NCBI RefSeq assembly: GCF_004337985.1
Contig: NC_043742.1
Coordinates: 2,094,176-2,158,175, forward strand
Direction: 5' to 3'
Length of the DNA stretch: 64,000 nucleotides
Source of the DNA: Pyricularia pennisetigena
Lineage: Eukaryota > Ascomycota > Sordariomycetes > Magnaporthales > Pyriculariaceae
Position 1 is the stretch's first letter, and every line of letters starts with the position of its first letter. The notes under the pieces were generated by a model that saw nothing but the letters and a program-made list of their open reading frames with translations, searched no databases and was not told the origin of the DNA. A program made the translations under genes and the position numbers. Shown in pieces: positions 1-11,866 of the stretch.

Positions 1-787
1 TCCAAAACAAAAAAGAAAACAACAGAAAGAAGAAACACTCAACAAAACCTTGTCGTTGGGTGTTCATGTATGATTTGACGACTGTACGACATGATCACAT
101 GATTTATGAAATTATGAGCGGGTGGAGGTGGCCGATGAGCACACATTAGTGACCACTCAAGGAACAGCCAGCCCAAAGAAGAAGGATTCCTCTCTGTTAC
201 TGGGAAAACTTTGTCGGAAAGAAGAAGATGGCGATGATTCATTGAAGAATGATAAAGGCATGGAAAAGTACCGGATCCAGGCGGTCTTGGGCCGCCACCT
301 TTTTACCTTATTGATTGTTTGATTTCTCTTTGATTTTGCTTTAATGTTTACTCTATGACTTGCCTCTCGCCTTTGCGCATCGCTCTCAGGACTGCCATCA
401 TTTTCTACACTCTGGTTATATCTGGTCGAGGCTGCAGGCCAGGCAATGGCTGGCACCGGTTTGTTACACCATTACTTTACTTTATGTTTTTACTTTGGGC
501 CCTGACGCGAGCGATATTGTACTGTTTTACCGATATGAATTTTGAGGCGGTGCATTGCTTTTCCCAAGATACTTTATGTCTTATGTCTATGGTCTGACCT
601 GGATGGTTTCGATACCCAGGAGATATTCTCATCATGTATGTATACCAATCTCATAGCCCAAGGAGAAAAAGCCCACACTCCAGAGGCGCCTCGCTGTTTA
701 GCAATCAACACAAAGCTATTCAAGCCACAAAAAAGAAAACCAAAAAAAAAAAAAAAATAAACAACAAAACGCTCTAGTCCATGGTGA
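1..787. other. no gene recognised (left edge)
   Basis: No reading frame in this stretch looks like protein: the open frames are short, overlap on both strands and have no recognisable motif. It holds an A-rich run near 730-760 just before the stop codon of the calpain-like gene, and presumably that gene's 3' untranslated region. Confidence 0.6.
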
Positions 788-3700
788 TCATGATTTGTCC
801 TCTCCATTCTTAGTAGAAACAGGCGGCACCGCAGCCTTCTCGTACTCCTCGCCGTCCTTGCTTACAATGGTGGCGTACTTGGCCAACTCCCCACCACCGT
901 CCTCTTTGCTGGCCTCGTCCTTCTTGACTTCGCTCCTGGCCCCGCCGGCGTTGTTCATGGCGTCGTCGAGATCCATCTGCCCCTTTTCGCCCATGCCGCC
1001 CTCGGACAGTTCGCCGCCCTCCATGACGACCCTCAGCTCAAGCGCCTCGTCCTTGCTGTAAACCCTGAACCCGACGACGCAGACGGCGTTCCAGGGCTCG
1101 GCGCGCGCGTCCTCATTGTCTGTCTCGTCGACGTCGACCAGCACCGGGTTCGGCAGGCCCGCGGCCTGGGCGGCAGCCGTCAGCTCCCGCAGCTGGACCT
1201 TGGGGTTGGCCGTGTCGTCGTCGGACGAGTCAAAGAGGTCGTCCCAGTCGCTGACCGGAGAGTCGGACGAGTCGTCCTCCGAGTAGGGGTCGCGCTGGTT
1301 TTGGGCTTGTTGCTGTTGTTGCTGTTGCTCCTGCTGTTGTCGTTGCTGCTCCAGCTTCTTTTGTTCTTCTTGAGCGGCCAGTAGCTGCTTCTGGGCTTCG
1401 GCCTGCTGGTCCTTGTGGTATTGGCAGACGATTGGCAGGGTGGAGGATGTGGTGTTGGCGCTGGCGTCGGTCGACTCGGGCTCCGGTGGAGGGCCGCCTG
1501 TCACCGGTGGTACTGGCACTTTTTCGCTGCCGTTGTCGGCGTCGGGCCCTGGGGTGACTGTGTCTGACTTTTCGCTCTGGGGGGTGTCCATGGGCGTGTC
1601 TTGAGGCGAGCTGTCGCTGGATGTGGTACTTTCCGCGTCTTGCTTGCATTCTGAGTCGGGAGAGGCGTCGGTCGCGACGTCGATGTACGTTGGCTTTGAG
1701 TCGACAGCTTGCTTCTCTGTATCGGGGGCTGGCTCTTCGGCTGGCTTGTCAGCTTTTGTGGCGGTTCCCACTACTTCGGCCTCGTTTGCTGTCTTGGGTT
1801 CGTCTGCTGCTGGGGTGCCGGTGGTCTCTGCCGTAGGTTTGTCCTCAGTTTGGCTTTTATCCTTGCCATCCTTCTTCGCATCATCCGCCTTGTTATCATC
1901 CACCTTGGGCTCAGCCGCTAATTTTGCGGCTTCCTCCTCAGCCTTCTTCTTCTCGGCGGCCTCCCTTCTCTCCTTTTTTCTGCGCTCCCTCTTGGCCAGG
2001 TTCTTATCCCTCTGCTTCTTGTGCACGACAGTCTGCAGCCGCCTCCTCTCCCAATTGGTCTTCCTCTCTTTCTTGCGCTCCTCGTCAGCCTTGGAGTGAT
2101 CGCAGGCCCGGCGCTGCCGTGCCACCTCGGCCAGGTGGGCCGCCGCCTTGCTGTGAGCAAAATCGTAGGCCCTGCCGACCTGTGCGAGCTTCTCGTTCTC
2201 GACGCGAGCGCGACACTCCCTCGCGACGACCTCCTCGACGCTCGACGAGCCATTGAGCCGCTCGCCGCTGACGCAGATCCATATGCTGTAGTTGCCTGCT
2301 GCCATGTCGGGCAGCTCGACACCGACGGACCGCTCCATGAGGTAGTTTGCGTGCGAGCGGACGATGTAGTCCTCTGCGTCGGGCCGCCCCTGCTCGTGCA
2401 CGCGAAAGTGCAGGTCAAAGACGTACTGACCGCGCAGGCCCTTGAAGTAGCGGTCGTCGAGCTGGGACAGCACCAGCACCAGCGGCGAGTCCCGAGTCAG
2501 CTTGACGTGGAACTTTTCATGATACTGGGCGCGCCACGGCACGTCGACGCCAATCCAACGCTGGCTGACGCGCCAGTCCGGGTCGCGGAACAGGCGCGTG
2601 CGATCGACATGTTGGAACTTGCGGAGGAGGTCGTCGTACGTGATCCAAAAGACAGAGTCGCTGCCAAAGGAGTGACCCAGCTCCTCTTGCACTTGCCGAT
2701 TCCACTCCTTGGATCCGTCCGAATATGCTCCTTCCCAGATTCCCCGCCCCTTGGCGCCCCAGGGGTTACTGTTCCGCGGTGGATCGAATCAGCAAGCTGC
2801 AAACTGGCGCATCCTTGGCAGATACTGGGGAAGCGGTGTGGAAAAAGCAAAATGCAAAAAGAAAGAACAAAAAAAAGAAGAAAAAAAACCGCCCCCACTA
2901 AAATTAACTCGCCAGGGGTTTGCAGGGGTGGCAAATTCAACTTACCGAAGTTTGACCAACCGGGTGCCATCTTTGAGGGTCCGCGTCTCAACAACGTTGT
3001 AGGCGTGTCGCTCTTGGATGCCATCCCTAGTACCCGTGCCGCCGTCCAGCAGACCGGTCGAGCACCCAAAGAGGAACTCCTTGTTGCTGTTGTTCAGCTC
3101 GTTGTCCCAGAAAACGTCGGTGTCGAGAATGTCCGAGGTCAGCAACTCGGTCGTCACACCGCTGCTCAGATCCTCAAGACCCTCGCCGATCCAACCCCCA
3201 GCCAGGGATGCGTAATCTCCATGGGCCTTGGCGTAAGCTTTTTCCAAAAGCGGCACCCAGGTCTCGTTCTGGTCCTTATTTTGGCCAAAGAATAGGGCCT
3301 TGGAGCCGGTTTGGTACGTCTTGCGGTACACCATCTCTGCTTCTTCGCGCTCGATCTGCTGTAAAAGATCGCGCTGCATGCTCCTGTTGTCCCAATTTGG
3401 CGACTTGAGGAAGAGCTTATCGTCAATTATTGAGTAGATCCACTCGCCATCTGTCAAAACATGGTAGTTAGCGCACCAATGTTCTTTGCTCAGTGTGCAG
3501 CGCAACCACCAAAACGGTCTCGTACCTCTGTAAAACACGAAACCATAGATACCAATACGAGTGTTGTACTCGACACAGGTCCTTTGGATGGCGCCCTCCA
3601 CGTTCGCCAGGCCGCTCATGCTGGCCATCAGCCAGCAGTCGCCCAATCCGCCCTGCTTGACGTCGGATCCGTTGACATTTTTCATGAATGTCGGGTTCTC

Positions 3701-4325
3701 AAATATTTCATGCACACGCTTAACGGCTTTTGGCACCGTTGAGCTCGGATCCTGGAGAGTCGACGTGTTGAGAGCGAATTTGGTCTTTCCAAGATAATTG
3801 AGTGTGTTTCCCTTTTCCCATTTGAGATCCCAGTCCTGTACAATGTTTTTAGTCGACAGATCACCACCTCAAAACAATTTGTGGCAGGGATGAACTCACC
3901 AGGTCGAACCCAGGATCCCTATATCTCTGATTGACCCTCTTGCACTCCTGGATGATCTTGCGCACCTTGCGCCTACACTCGTCCGCCGCCCTCTCGTAGC
4001 CAGCCCACAGAAGCTCGTTTGCCCGCTCTGACGACGTCGACGCAGGCACTGGCTCAAAAGGCAAGATGCTCAGGGCTTTGGTAAAAGTCTTCTTGGAGAA
4101 GCGCTCCCAGATCTTGTCGATGCTGTGCTGCGGCGGCAGCTTGATCTTCTTCTTCTTCTTATCATCGGCATTGTTGCCGCCCGCACCCAGAGATGGCTTT
4201 TCCTTCCTAGCGCGTCCTGCTGACTGTAACGCGACAACGCTGGAGGAAGTACCTGGGCTGGGTGTAAAATTCTGGCTCTCGTCCTCCGAATCGGAGTCGT
4301 AGCCCTTGCCTCTTGGTGCAAACAT
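788..4325 (-). CDS. calpain-like cysteine protease (peptidase family C2)
   Basis: Four exons fit: 4325-3900, 3835-3526, 3450-2946 and 2768-788, total 3222 nt (1073 aa), with GT..AG introns of 64, 75 and 177 nt. The 75-nt intron keeps frame and could be misread as coding; removing it restores the calpain string FYRDGEW. The catalytic triad is visible: Cys about 209 in GLGDCWLMAS, His about 394 in RHAYNVV, and Asn about 415 in RNPWG, the last created by the third splice. A domain III-like beta region follows (FWITYDDLLRKF onward). The last 400 residues are an unusual low-complexity tail: Lys/Glu/Ala-rich, then Ser/Thr/Pro-rich, then a Gln run and acidic Ser stretches. No EF-hands are seen. Family knowledge: intracellular regulated proteolysis. 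It does not look like the pH-signalling PalB type because no MIT domain is evident. No signal peptide. Confidence 0.9.
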
Positions 4326-7151
4326 GGTTTGTTTTGTGTTTGGCGAGGTAAATGATGGGAAAGAAAGAAGCGGAGGGTATTCGAAGTACAGGATGTGGCC
4401 AGCTGGATGAGGGCCTAATAAACAGTAGAATAAACACAAAAAAATAATAGTAATTATGATATAAAAAAAAAAAATCGATAGGCTCGTATCTGCAGGGTCG
4501 TGTTCAGACCTAGGCAGCAAGTTCAACGGCCCTGTTTAGTTCAAAGAACTTGACACCTGACACCGAGCCAAGGCCGCCTGGGCTTCTTGAGCGACTAGAC
4601 TGGTTCTAGCAAGGCGTACAAGGCGATCAAAAAGGGCGGCACACGTGGATACAGATAAACAAACAAAATCCACACAAAAACAGTTTCCTGTCACCTATCA
4701 AGGTTGTGCCAGTGATGGACGGGAAACTATGAAAACAGAATGCCAGAAACAAAGAGAGTCGAAAATCGAGAACGGGGAATATAAGACATGGAGGGAAGAG
4801 CGGTGGGGGGCCCCCTTGTCCAAACAGCCTCGGGGGGCCGACTCGTTGAAGACAGGCTGACCCAGGAATTGGGAAAAAAGTGCTTCTAGATGCGACGATT
4901 ACCGGGACCAGAAAATGCGCGGACGGCGTCCGGCAGGTGGGCACACCCCAAAGAAGAAAAAAAATAGGGGCAAATGGTGTGAAGATGGCTGATAAGGGAA
5001 GGACCCTGAATATCAAGGGTTCTTTGTTTTTTTGCTTGGCGTTTGGGCAAAAATCAAGGGTCTACAGGAGGCCTAGTTTCTAGCGCCGACAATCGGCGCT
5101 ACGTTGAATTGGTTGGTCGATGGCGACAGGCAGGTGCAAGAGGAACGAAGCGTACTAGCGGCTTTTCATCCTTGGGTGTGGAGAGAAAGTGGCGGTCGGG
5201 TTGAACGGACTTGGCGGGGAATAGGAAAGGAACATAAGCAAAGGCAACGATCTCGGAGCGGACGGCAAGATAAGCAGGGGTAGAGTCAAGATACCTGGTT
5301 AATCTCGGGGTCTGGCTCAAAAGTGCGGTCGGTTGGCGCTACATGGCATGCATTTGTCAACACATCCCAGGGTCATGAACACGAAAATCTGTCCACTGGG
5401 CGCTAATTGAGGCGGGGATGGGCAAGCCCTGCCATGAAGATCAGACGGCCGTCTCCAACCAGTTGACGAGCATGTAAACACCGTTTCTGTTTTGTTGGGG
5501 ATAATATCTGCATGGACGAGGAGGATCTACAGCCAAAGGATCAAATGAAGGTAGGCAGGCATCTGAAGATCACCAAGCGCAGGCTACCTCGAGGGTGGTA
5601 CCAAATATTGCAAATGAAGACGGCTTGGGTGGGCAGCTGAGCAGGCGTTACAAATTCCAGACTTGGCTGATTATTTGGCACCAACCAACCAAGACAGAAT
5701 GCTGGCCTGACTCGTACATCAATTGCTGCGAGTCGACAGCCTTCATGTAAATGATTAGACCGGAAGTGTCCAAAGACCCATCCGAAGTGTGCATGACTGC
5801 CGACCTTTGAGTAGATGAATGCTAATACCAGNNNNNNNNNNNNNNNNNNNNNNNNNNNNNNNNNNNNNNNNNNNNNNNNNNNNNNNNNNNNNNNNNNNNN
5901 NNNNNNNNNNNNNNNNNNNNNNNNNNNNNNNNNNNNNNNNNNNNNNNNNNNNNNNNNNNNNNNNNNNNNNNNNNNNNNNNNNNNNNNNNNNNNAACTCTT
6001 TTTTAATGTGAAAAGGTGCGCATGGCCCCAAGTTGCGTGCTCGATAGCTTATCTTTCGTTCAACGTCGCACCTTCTAGCCCGGATGCATCTCAGCAACGG
6101 GCCAACCCCCAATTACCCCGCCAAATCAGCACAATGCGGGGCAGGTAGCGTGCTCGGCGGGGCCGGCGGAATGGCTTGTTGGCGGATCGAGTGCCGGTTT
6201 TGTTCGTAACCTACCCATCCATGTCTTTCACGACAGCCAAACCGCGTCGTCAGTGAGCGCGTGGACGAAAACAACAATGACAAGAATAAAAGAAAGTTCA
6301 TCCAAATTGTTTTCGCCGACGTTTGGCTCGAATTACCTTGGCAGATGAAGTATTTGTGAACAATAAAATGTTAGTTAGCGCCAGCTGAATCAGGCCAATG
6401 CAGGATCTTGTTTGATGGAATTAGGTTCAACTTCAACATGTGGGTAGTTGTGTACCAGGATTCAACGGCTATTTGTTTTCTTTCTTTTTTCTCTCTTTTG
6501 GTTCTAGTGTCCTTTTCTATTCATCAACTTCCTGTTGCTGCTAAGTAAAAGGGCTGGCGAGGCTTGGTGGCCAGATTTGCGGCCAGATTTGCGGCCAGAG
6601 CAGTCTGGCTTTTTGTTGCTTCTTTGTCCATTGCGACTTTGATTAGTCTAGATGGTTAAGTGGTCTACCGTAATTCTTGGCTGTGGCTAATCGAATGCAG
6701 TTCCTTTGCCTCCCTTGCAGGTATAGGGCCCGAGAATTGCTGGAGAATGTCTTTGAGTGTCGCGCTCTCCAACCCATCGGGGTTGCAGATCTGGTCAACG
6801 AATTGGCCGACTCATAACAGACCAATGTTGGTAATAACCCACAGCCACTATTCGTCAAGTGCTAGTTGTGGTCACGGATCCCCCACAACTTTCTTGTCCA
6901 TTTGGATCTCGGCCGATAGATCAATTGCCTCGAGCTTCAGCTATAAGGTCTTCATGCATTCTTGGATTCTTGGTGATATGCGCAAGCAACTCAGCTAGGC
7001 CTGGGCCTTTCTTATTTTTGTGATTTGAACCCTTTCTTTCTTTTGAACAACCCACGTGTGTACGGCAGCCAGCTCAATTAGTCTATCACTGGTTCTCTAA
7101 CCGCGGCAACTCCGGGTCAAACAGATACTAACGCCAAATGAAGACTACTAG
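4326..7151. other. intergenic, no gene recognised; contains gap
   Basis: Apart from an assembly gap, nothing here is convincingly coding. On the minus strand around 6640-7010 there are short protein-like stretches in two different frames broken by stops, which could be relics of a dead gene, but no family can be named. Confidence 0.5.
5832..5993. other. assembly gap (162 N)
   Basis: A run of N within intergenic sequence. Confidence 1.
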
Positions 7152-7489
7152 CAGTGGCGTTCCAGAAGTGGACATGTCCCAGAAGTGGGCACCCTAAAAT
7201 TGTGGTTCGATCCTTTATAATAATTTAACCGACCAATCAATATTCATAGTATATTGGTTCAAATTTTAACAAAATAAAAGCAGGAGTTTTTTTTTTTTTA
7301 AAGCATAAGTGACAATACAAAAAACGCTTTATAAAGACAGTACCGAAAAAATTAAATAGCCAATCGTTGGTTTTATACACGTACAAGTTTTGTTCTTAAT
7401 TAAATTATTAATTAAGTTGCTTTAAAAGATTAAATTATAACTTTAAGGTGCCCACTTCTGGAACACGTCCACTTGTGGGTCACCCACTG
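7152..7489. mobile_element. MITE-like element with terminal inverted repeats
   Basis: The left end (7152-7200) and the reverse complement of the right end (7489-7441) match over about 45 bp. The core CAGAAGTGGGCACC is identical, preceded by AAGTGGAC(A/G)TGT(C/T)C on both sides, and both ends start CAGTGG. The same trinucleotide TAG flanks both sides (7149-7151 and 7490-7492) and could be a target duplication. The 240-bp interior is strongly AT-rich and has no reading frame, so the element is non-autonomous. The CAGT-type ends and TA-containing flank are reminiscent of Tc1/mariner/pogo elements, but the superfamily is an inference. Confidence 0.75.
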
Positions 7490-8168
7490 TAGATGCTCCT
7501 TGGTGAAAAATCGTCTTCTCACTCTTGAGAACAGGCGCTCCCATTTATTAGCTTGCCTTTGTCTTGGCTGGCAACTACTGGCAAATAATCGCCATCAACA
7601 ATTGAAGGGCAAGTCTCGAGACCCTGTTGCCGTACCTATCACCAAATCCAGCTCATAGCTGCGGATTCAGTGAATGACCCCTGAGTAATGAGATGCTGGT
7701 GGAGAAAGTCAATCTCGGCTCTATCCGTACGCGCGCTGCCAAGCCCAATTATAGTATTTTTTTGAGGTGGGCCATAACACATGCTTAAATGGGAAATTGG
7801 ACATCGCCATTGCGGATGCGGGCTTGGGTATTGTGCAAAAACAAAGATCACATCACGTTTCGATTACTTGAATGATCAGTAGACGTTAGAAATACTGGTT
7901 GCTGAAAATATTGGGGCAAACGAGAGATAGAAACAAATACAAACACACACACGAACCTACAAAAGCGTCTGCATATCCATCATGCGTATCTTACATCCTC
8001 TGAAATCTGCCCGGGGAAGCCGATAAAGATTTTAGCAAGCCGCAAAATGCGCGGCCTAATCTGGCACCGAGGAGAATAGCAGACTCAGTGGCAATGCCAC
8101 AAATCCACTCACTTACTATCCTTGTACTATAGCTCTGCTGTATTGAGTAGCTTGTGAGCCACAGCTGG

Positions 8169-8170
8169 NN
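8169..8170. other. assembly ambiguity (2 N)
   Basis: Two N bases in intergenic sequence. Confidence 1.
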
Positions 8171-8712
8171 GTTCTGTATATCGTCTCCGACCCCTTGCGG
8201 GTTTACGAACAGAATAGACGTCGGTCGAAGCCGACCAATACTTTGGCCCAATGAATTACCGATCGCATGTACCCACCAAAAAAAGAATAATAGCCTCGCC
8301 AGGTAAGATCCAGCCGAGAAGACGCATGAAGTGTTATGGAGAAACGCGGAGCTGCTCAACGAATCGCAGTATTCTTGTTGTCAGCTTCCACAGCAATGTT
8401 GGTAGGGGACTCTTGGCACGAATTCCCATCCTGGCCACGCGATCGAGATCTGACGTGGCATTCTTGTGACCAGGCGTCGCATGTCAGCCCGCGCTTTGTT
8501 TGCTGTGGTCCTCGTGGATATCGTTACCTCATGGGCTCCAAAACACAATCTTTCCTAATCAGGGGCGGACCCAACATGGTGGTTTGACATGCCGCTTAGG
8601 ACAGAGAGAGACTCGTGACGATGGACCTGTGGATCTTGTTTACAGGGCTTTAGCCTGATGGGAAGTATTCGGTGCTTGTAATCTGGGATGAATGGGTGTT
8701 GATGCTAGATGA

Positions 8713-8720
8713 TATAAATA
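8713..8720 (+). promoter_or_regulatory. TATA-like box of the peroxygenase gene
   Basis: TATAAATA lies about 250 bp upstream of the start codon at 8972 and is followed by a C/T-rich leader. Position and sequence only; the transcription start is not known. Confidence 0.4.
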
Positions 8721-8971
8721 TGGGAGCTGCATTCGATGCTCTGTGTAGCAATCGACGATAATGCCCCCTCATCGAGCATTTCTCGAACGTGTTCTAGACC
8801 TCTCATTGCCTTATGCAGTTATTCTTTTACTACTCCTCTTTTATCACTCCCTTTGTTGGTAGCATCATTCTTTGTATCACATTCTTTCTTCTAGTCAGCG
8901 GACGATCTAATTTGACGCCATATTCGCTGTACTATCTAACTTGTTTGGGACAAGACTAAAACCACGGAAAA

Positions 8972-9871
8972 ATGTACGCTAAGCAACTTATAATCGCCGC
9001 CCTGACGGCAACAGCCGCGGCCTTCCCCACGATGGCCAACACGGGCTCGGACAACTCGATGGAACCCGCCATCATGGCCCGCCAGGACCCTGCGAACCAC
9101 GAGTTCCGAGCACCCGGGCCCAACGACGTGCGCTCGCCCTGCCCGATGCTCAACACGATGGCCAACCACGGCTACCTGCCGCGCGACGGCAGGGGCATCG
9201 ACATGCCCACGCTCAAGCAGGCCCTCGCCGCCGGCGTGAACATGGCGCCCGACGCGACCGAGATTGCGGGCAAGAAGGCGCTCTTGACCGGCGACGGCAC
9301 GCGCTTCGACCTCGACCAGCTCAAGAAGCACGGCGTCATCGAGCACGACGGATCCCTGTCGCGCCAGGACGCCGCCCTCGGCGACAACCTGGCCTTCAGC
9401 CCGGCCATCTGGGCCAAGACCATGCAGAGCTTCCTCAACGACCAGATCAGCCTCACGGACTCGGCCCGCGCCAGGAAGATCAGGCAGGACGACGCAAAGG
9501 CCGCAAACCCCCGGTACGGCCTGACCCTCGAACAACGCCTGTTCAGCTTCATCGAGTCGGGCCTGTACCAGAGCGTGTTTGGCAAGGGCTCCAATGGCGG
9601 GGCGCGCAAGGATTGGGTCCGCATGTTTTTTGGTGAGTTTTCTTTCTTTTTTTTTTTTTTTGGTCTTCCCTTTTTCAGTCGCGGGCTATGGAATTGCCAT
9701 TGTGGGTGACGAGACATCTTTGACTAACCTTGGGAAAAAAAATATTGCCATACAACAGAGAAGGAGCGTCTTCCCTTTGAGCTGGGCTGGAAAAGGTCCG
9801 AGTCTCAGATCAGCTCCGCGACTATTCTTCTTGCTACCGTAAAGATCGCTGCTCTGAGTGTGGTCGCATAA
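8972..9871 (+). CDS. secreted family-2 haem peroxidase (chloroperoxidase / short peroxygenase-like)
   Basis: Two exons, 8972-9632 and 9759-9871, give 257 aa. The 126-nt intron has a GTGAGT donor, a TGACTAAC branch site and a CAG acceptor, and joining restores frame. A signal peptide ends near residue 17. The family signature is complete: PCP with the haem-ligating Cys57, an EHD triad at 124-126 (the metal-site motif of short unspecific peroxygenases), and Glu195 in LFSFIESGLY, the likely acid-base residue. Length matches short peroxygenases. Known for the family: H2O2-dependent oxygenation or halogenation of organic compounds outside the cell. Substrate is unknown. The gene converges with the AA9 gene downstream (327 bp between stop codons). 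Confidence 0.9.
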
Positions 9872-10198
9872 GGGTTCGGACTGGGAAAAGAGATCTTGAA
9901 GTCAAATGTCAAAATACAACGTAGACTTTTGGACTTTTGAATCTACCATTTCATCCGGACAAACACAAGGAAACAAACATGATTGTGATTCACTAACAAA
10001 CTGGTAAAGGGGAGCCGAAACTTCTGGAAGGCATTGTTTTTGTGAGTGCCATGACATGTCCGTATCATCATTGGTAAAAAGTAGTGAGCAATGAGCACTA
10101 TCGACATCAAGGCGTCATCATTTGATTGCCACGGAGATCGTTTTGGCTTTTTTGTCCTCTCCCATATATATATTGTACACTCTTGTTCTTCCTCAGCC
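9872..10198. other. short convergent intergenic region
   Basis: 327 bp between two convergent stop codons, presumably the two 3' untranslated regions. No other signal was recognised. Confidence 0.5.
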
Positions 10199-11128
10199 TC
10201 ACCATCTTCGCCCCGGCACAGGCGTCTCGCCCATCGGCATGGGCACCGTGGCAGTCCAACTCACAATCGCCACGGGCGTCCCGTACGCTGTGGCGATGCT
10301 CTTTGTCTGATCCGCAGGCCGGACCGGAGCGGCACCGCTGACAACCGTGGGCCCGGGGATGACGTACGTCTTCCTCGGCACGGTGACGTCGACATTCACC
10401 CCCGGGTCGTCACTCCGATACATCTGGGTAGCAGGCACGCCCTCGCCGTAGCCCACAGCCCCGAACCTCCAGGTATCGCCCCCGGCACCATCCTCTCGCC
10501 CCAACACCCACAGGTTCAAACAAAACGGGTAGTTCTGCGCCCCGCCCTTCTCGGCCGCAAAGTGCAGCGCGATGAGCTCGTGGCGCATCACGTACGCGCC
10601 GGGCGCCGTCCCCCCGGGCACCGTGACGGTCCAGCTGTTGTTGTTGGCGATGACGACGTCGCTCGCCCACCTGCCCGGCGGGCCGTTGCTCTGGTCCAGC
10701 AGCGCGGGCGCGCTGTCGTCGATCTTGAAGAAGCCCAGCGCCTGCTTGTCGACGTCCGCGCAGCCGGCCTCGCCTTCGCACCTCGCCAGGTACGTCAGCA
10801 CCGGCCCGACGTGGTTGGCGGGCCACCCGTTCCACTGGATGTGGATCGAGTCGCCGGCGCGGACGGGCGCGTGCGCCGTCGCGGGCGTCGCGGCGCGGTG
10901 GCAGATGATGTCTGGGTTCGAGTAGAGCGTCGCGTTGACGGGCCCGTCGTCCGTGTTCTTGGCCGTCCAGCCGATGATGTTGGGTGGGTTGCTGGTGGCC
11001 TTGGGGTCGTGGCCTGGGAACTGCTCGCCGTTGATGATGATGTATGGGATGTGTGAGTGGGCGAGGGCCACGGTAGAGAGGAGCGCTGCTGCTGCTGCTG
11101 CTGCGGCGGCGGCGGCGGCGAAGAACAT
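10199..11128 (-). CDS. AA9 lytic polysaccharide monooxygenase
   Basis: Single exon, 309 aa. I place the start at 11128 because the signal peptide begins there (MFF then a run of about a dozen Ala); 53 more in-frame codons lie upstream but look like leader sequence. Cleavage after ALA would expose the N-terminal His of HSHIPYIIING, the first arm of the copper histidine brace. The second His is in NHVGPVLTYLA and the axial Tyr is in QNYPFCLNLWV; these are the expected AA9 copper residues. Known for the family: copper-dependent oxidative cleavage of cellulose or other beta-glucans, secreted. There is no carbohydrate-binding module; the last 60 residues form a Thr/Val/Pro-rich extension. The Ala run is encoded by GCN triplet repeats (about 11085-11120). 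Confidence 0.9.
   Translation of the reverse strand: MFFAAAAAAAAAAAALLSTVALAHSHIPYIIINGEQFPGHDPKATSNPPNIIGWTAKNTDDGPVNATLYSNPDIICHRAATPATAHAPVRAGDSIHIQWNGWPANHVGPVLTYLARCEGEAGCADVDKQALGFFKIDDSAPALLDQSNGPPGRWASDVVIANNNSWTVTVPGGTAPGAYVMRHELIALHFAAEKGGAQNYPFCLNLWVLGREDGAGGDTWRFGAVGYGEGVPATQMYRSDDPGVNVDVTVPRKTYVIPGPTVVSGAAPVRPADQTKSIATAYGTPVAIVSWTATVPMPMGETPVPGRRW
11085..11120. repeat. GCT/GCG trinucleotide repeat in the AA9 signal peptide
   Basis: About six CTG/GCT units run into about five GCG units. On the minus strand they encode the poly-Ala core of the signal peptide. Confidence 0.85.
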
Positions 11129-11615
11129 TTCTGTGAATGGTGATCTGGTCGGCGGAGAGCGTGCTGTGGTGGCAGTTGGGGGTTTATGGGCTGGGGCCAG
11201 ACGGTAGATTGCGACGGCCTTGACAACATTGCAGAGTCCCCTCCAAATTCCTTTTCTAATCCTGACCAAGTTTCCATCCAGAGCCAAATTGAGCGATCGG
11301 TGCCATAAACCCCATGGCTCCCGACTTGTGAAAACCTAATTCATATGCAACACAACCCAGGATGAGGTCACGCAGGGTTTTGATGCTTATGCCGCTGTCT
11401 TCCCCGTAGCCAAGCGGTGGGAACAGCTGCATTTCCAACGAGCGGTGTTGGCGTTCCGTGACAAAGGCTGACCATTTTGGGCGATATTAAAGGTCGTGGC
11501 GCTGTTGGAGGCCCCATTTGCAAGACGGGGAGCTGAGCAGGTTATTCAAGGTGAAACTCGGAGGCCAAGCTCCGCAATCACGATCGGCAGTCTTGACCGG
11601 TCATCTTCCGTCCNN

Positions 11616-11658
<43 letters not shown>

Positions 11659-11866
11659 TCTGTATGTGACCGTTTTGTTTGCTTTCCAGTTTCCCAGGGT
11701 CTCAGGTTTTGCTAATTTGCTGATGTTTGTTCAGCTGCAGCTGCTCACAACTCAGAAGTCAGAGACATTTATTACTGACCTTGACCTTGGTGGATACTGA
11801 CGTAACATGTTACGCGTGACAGGACCACATTGGGCTTGTCGACTCGGAGGAAAAGAAATACGTGTT
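11129..11866. other. intergenic, no gene recognised; contains poly(A) and N
   Basis: Upstream region of the AA9 gene and downstream of the rhodopsin-like gene. It contains two N followed by 39 A. Nothing coding was recognised. Confidence 0.5.
11616..11654. repeat. poly(A) tract, 39 bp
   Basis: Uninterrupted A run directly after two N bases (11614-11615). Length is uncertain because the assembly breaks here. Confidence 0.9.

Larger units (their letters stand above)
7490..8971. other. intergenic, no gene recognised
   Basis: No recognisable coding sequence. The last 250 bp hold the promoter region of the downstream peroxygenase gene, including a TATA-like box and a pyrimidine-rich stretch (about 8765-8900) typical of fungal promoters. 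Confidence 0.5.

Noticed and set aside
6640..7010. Minus-strand protein-like fragments in two frames next to the MITE, possibly a dead gene.
   Set aside because: Fragments are short, stop-broken and frame-inconsistent, and I could not name a family.
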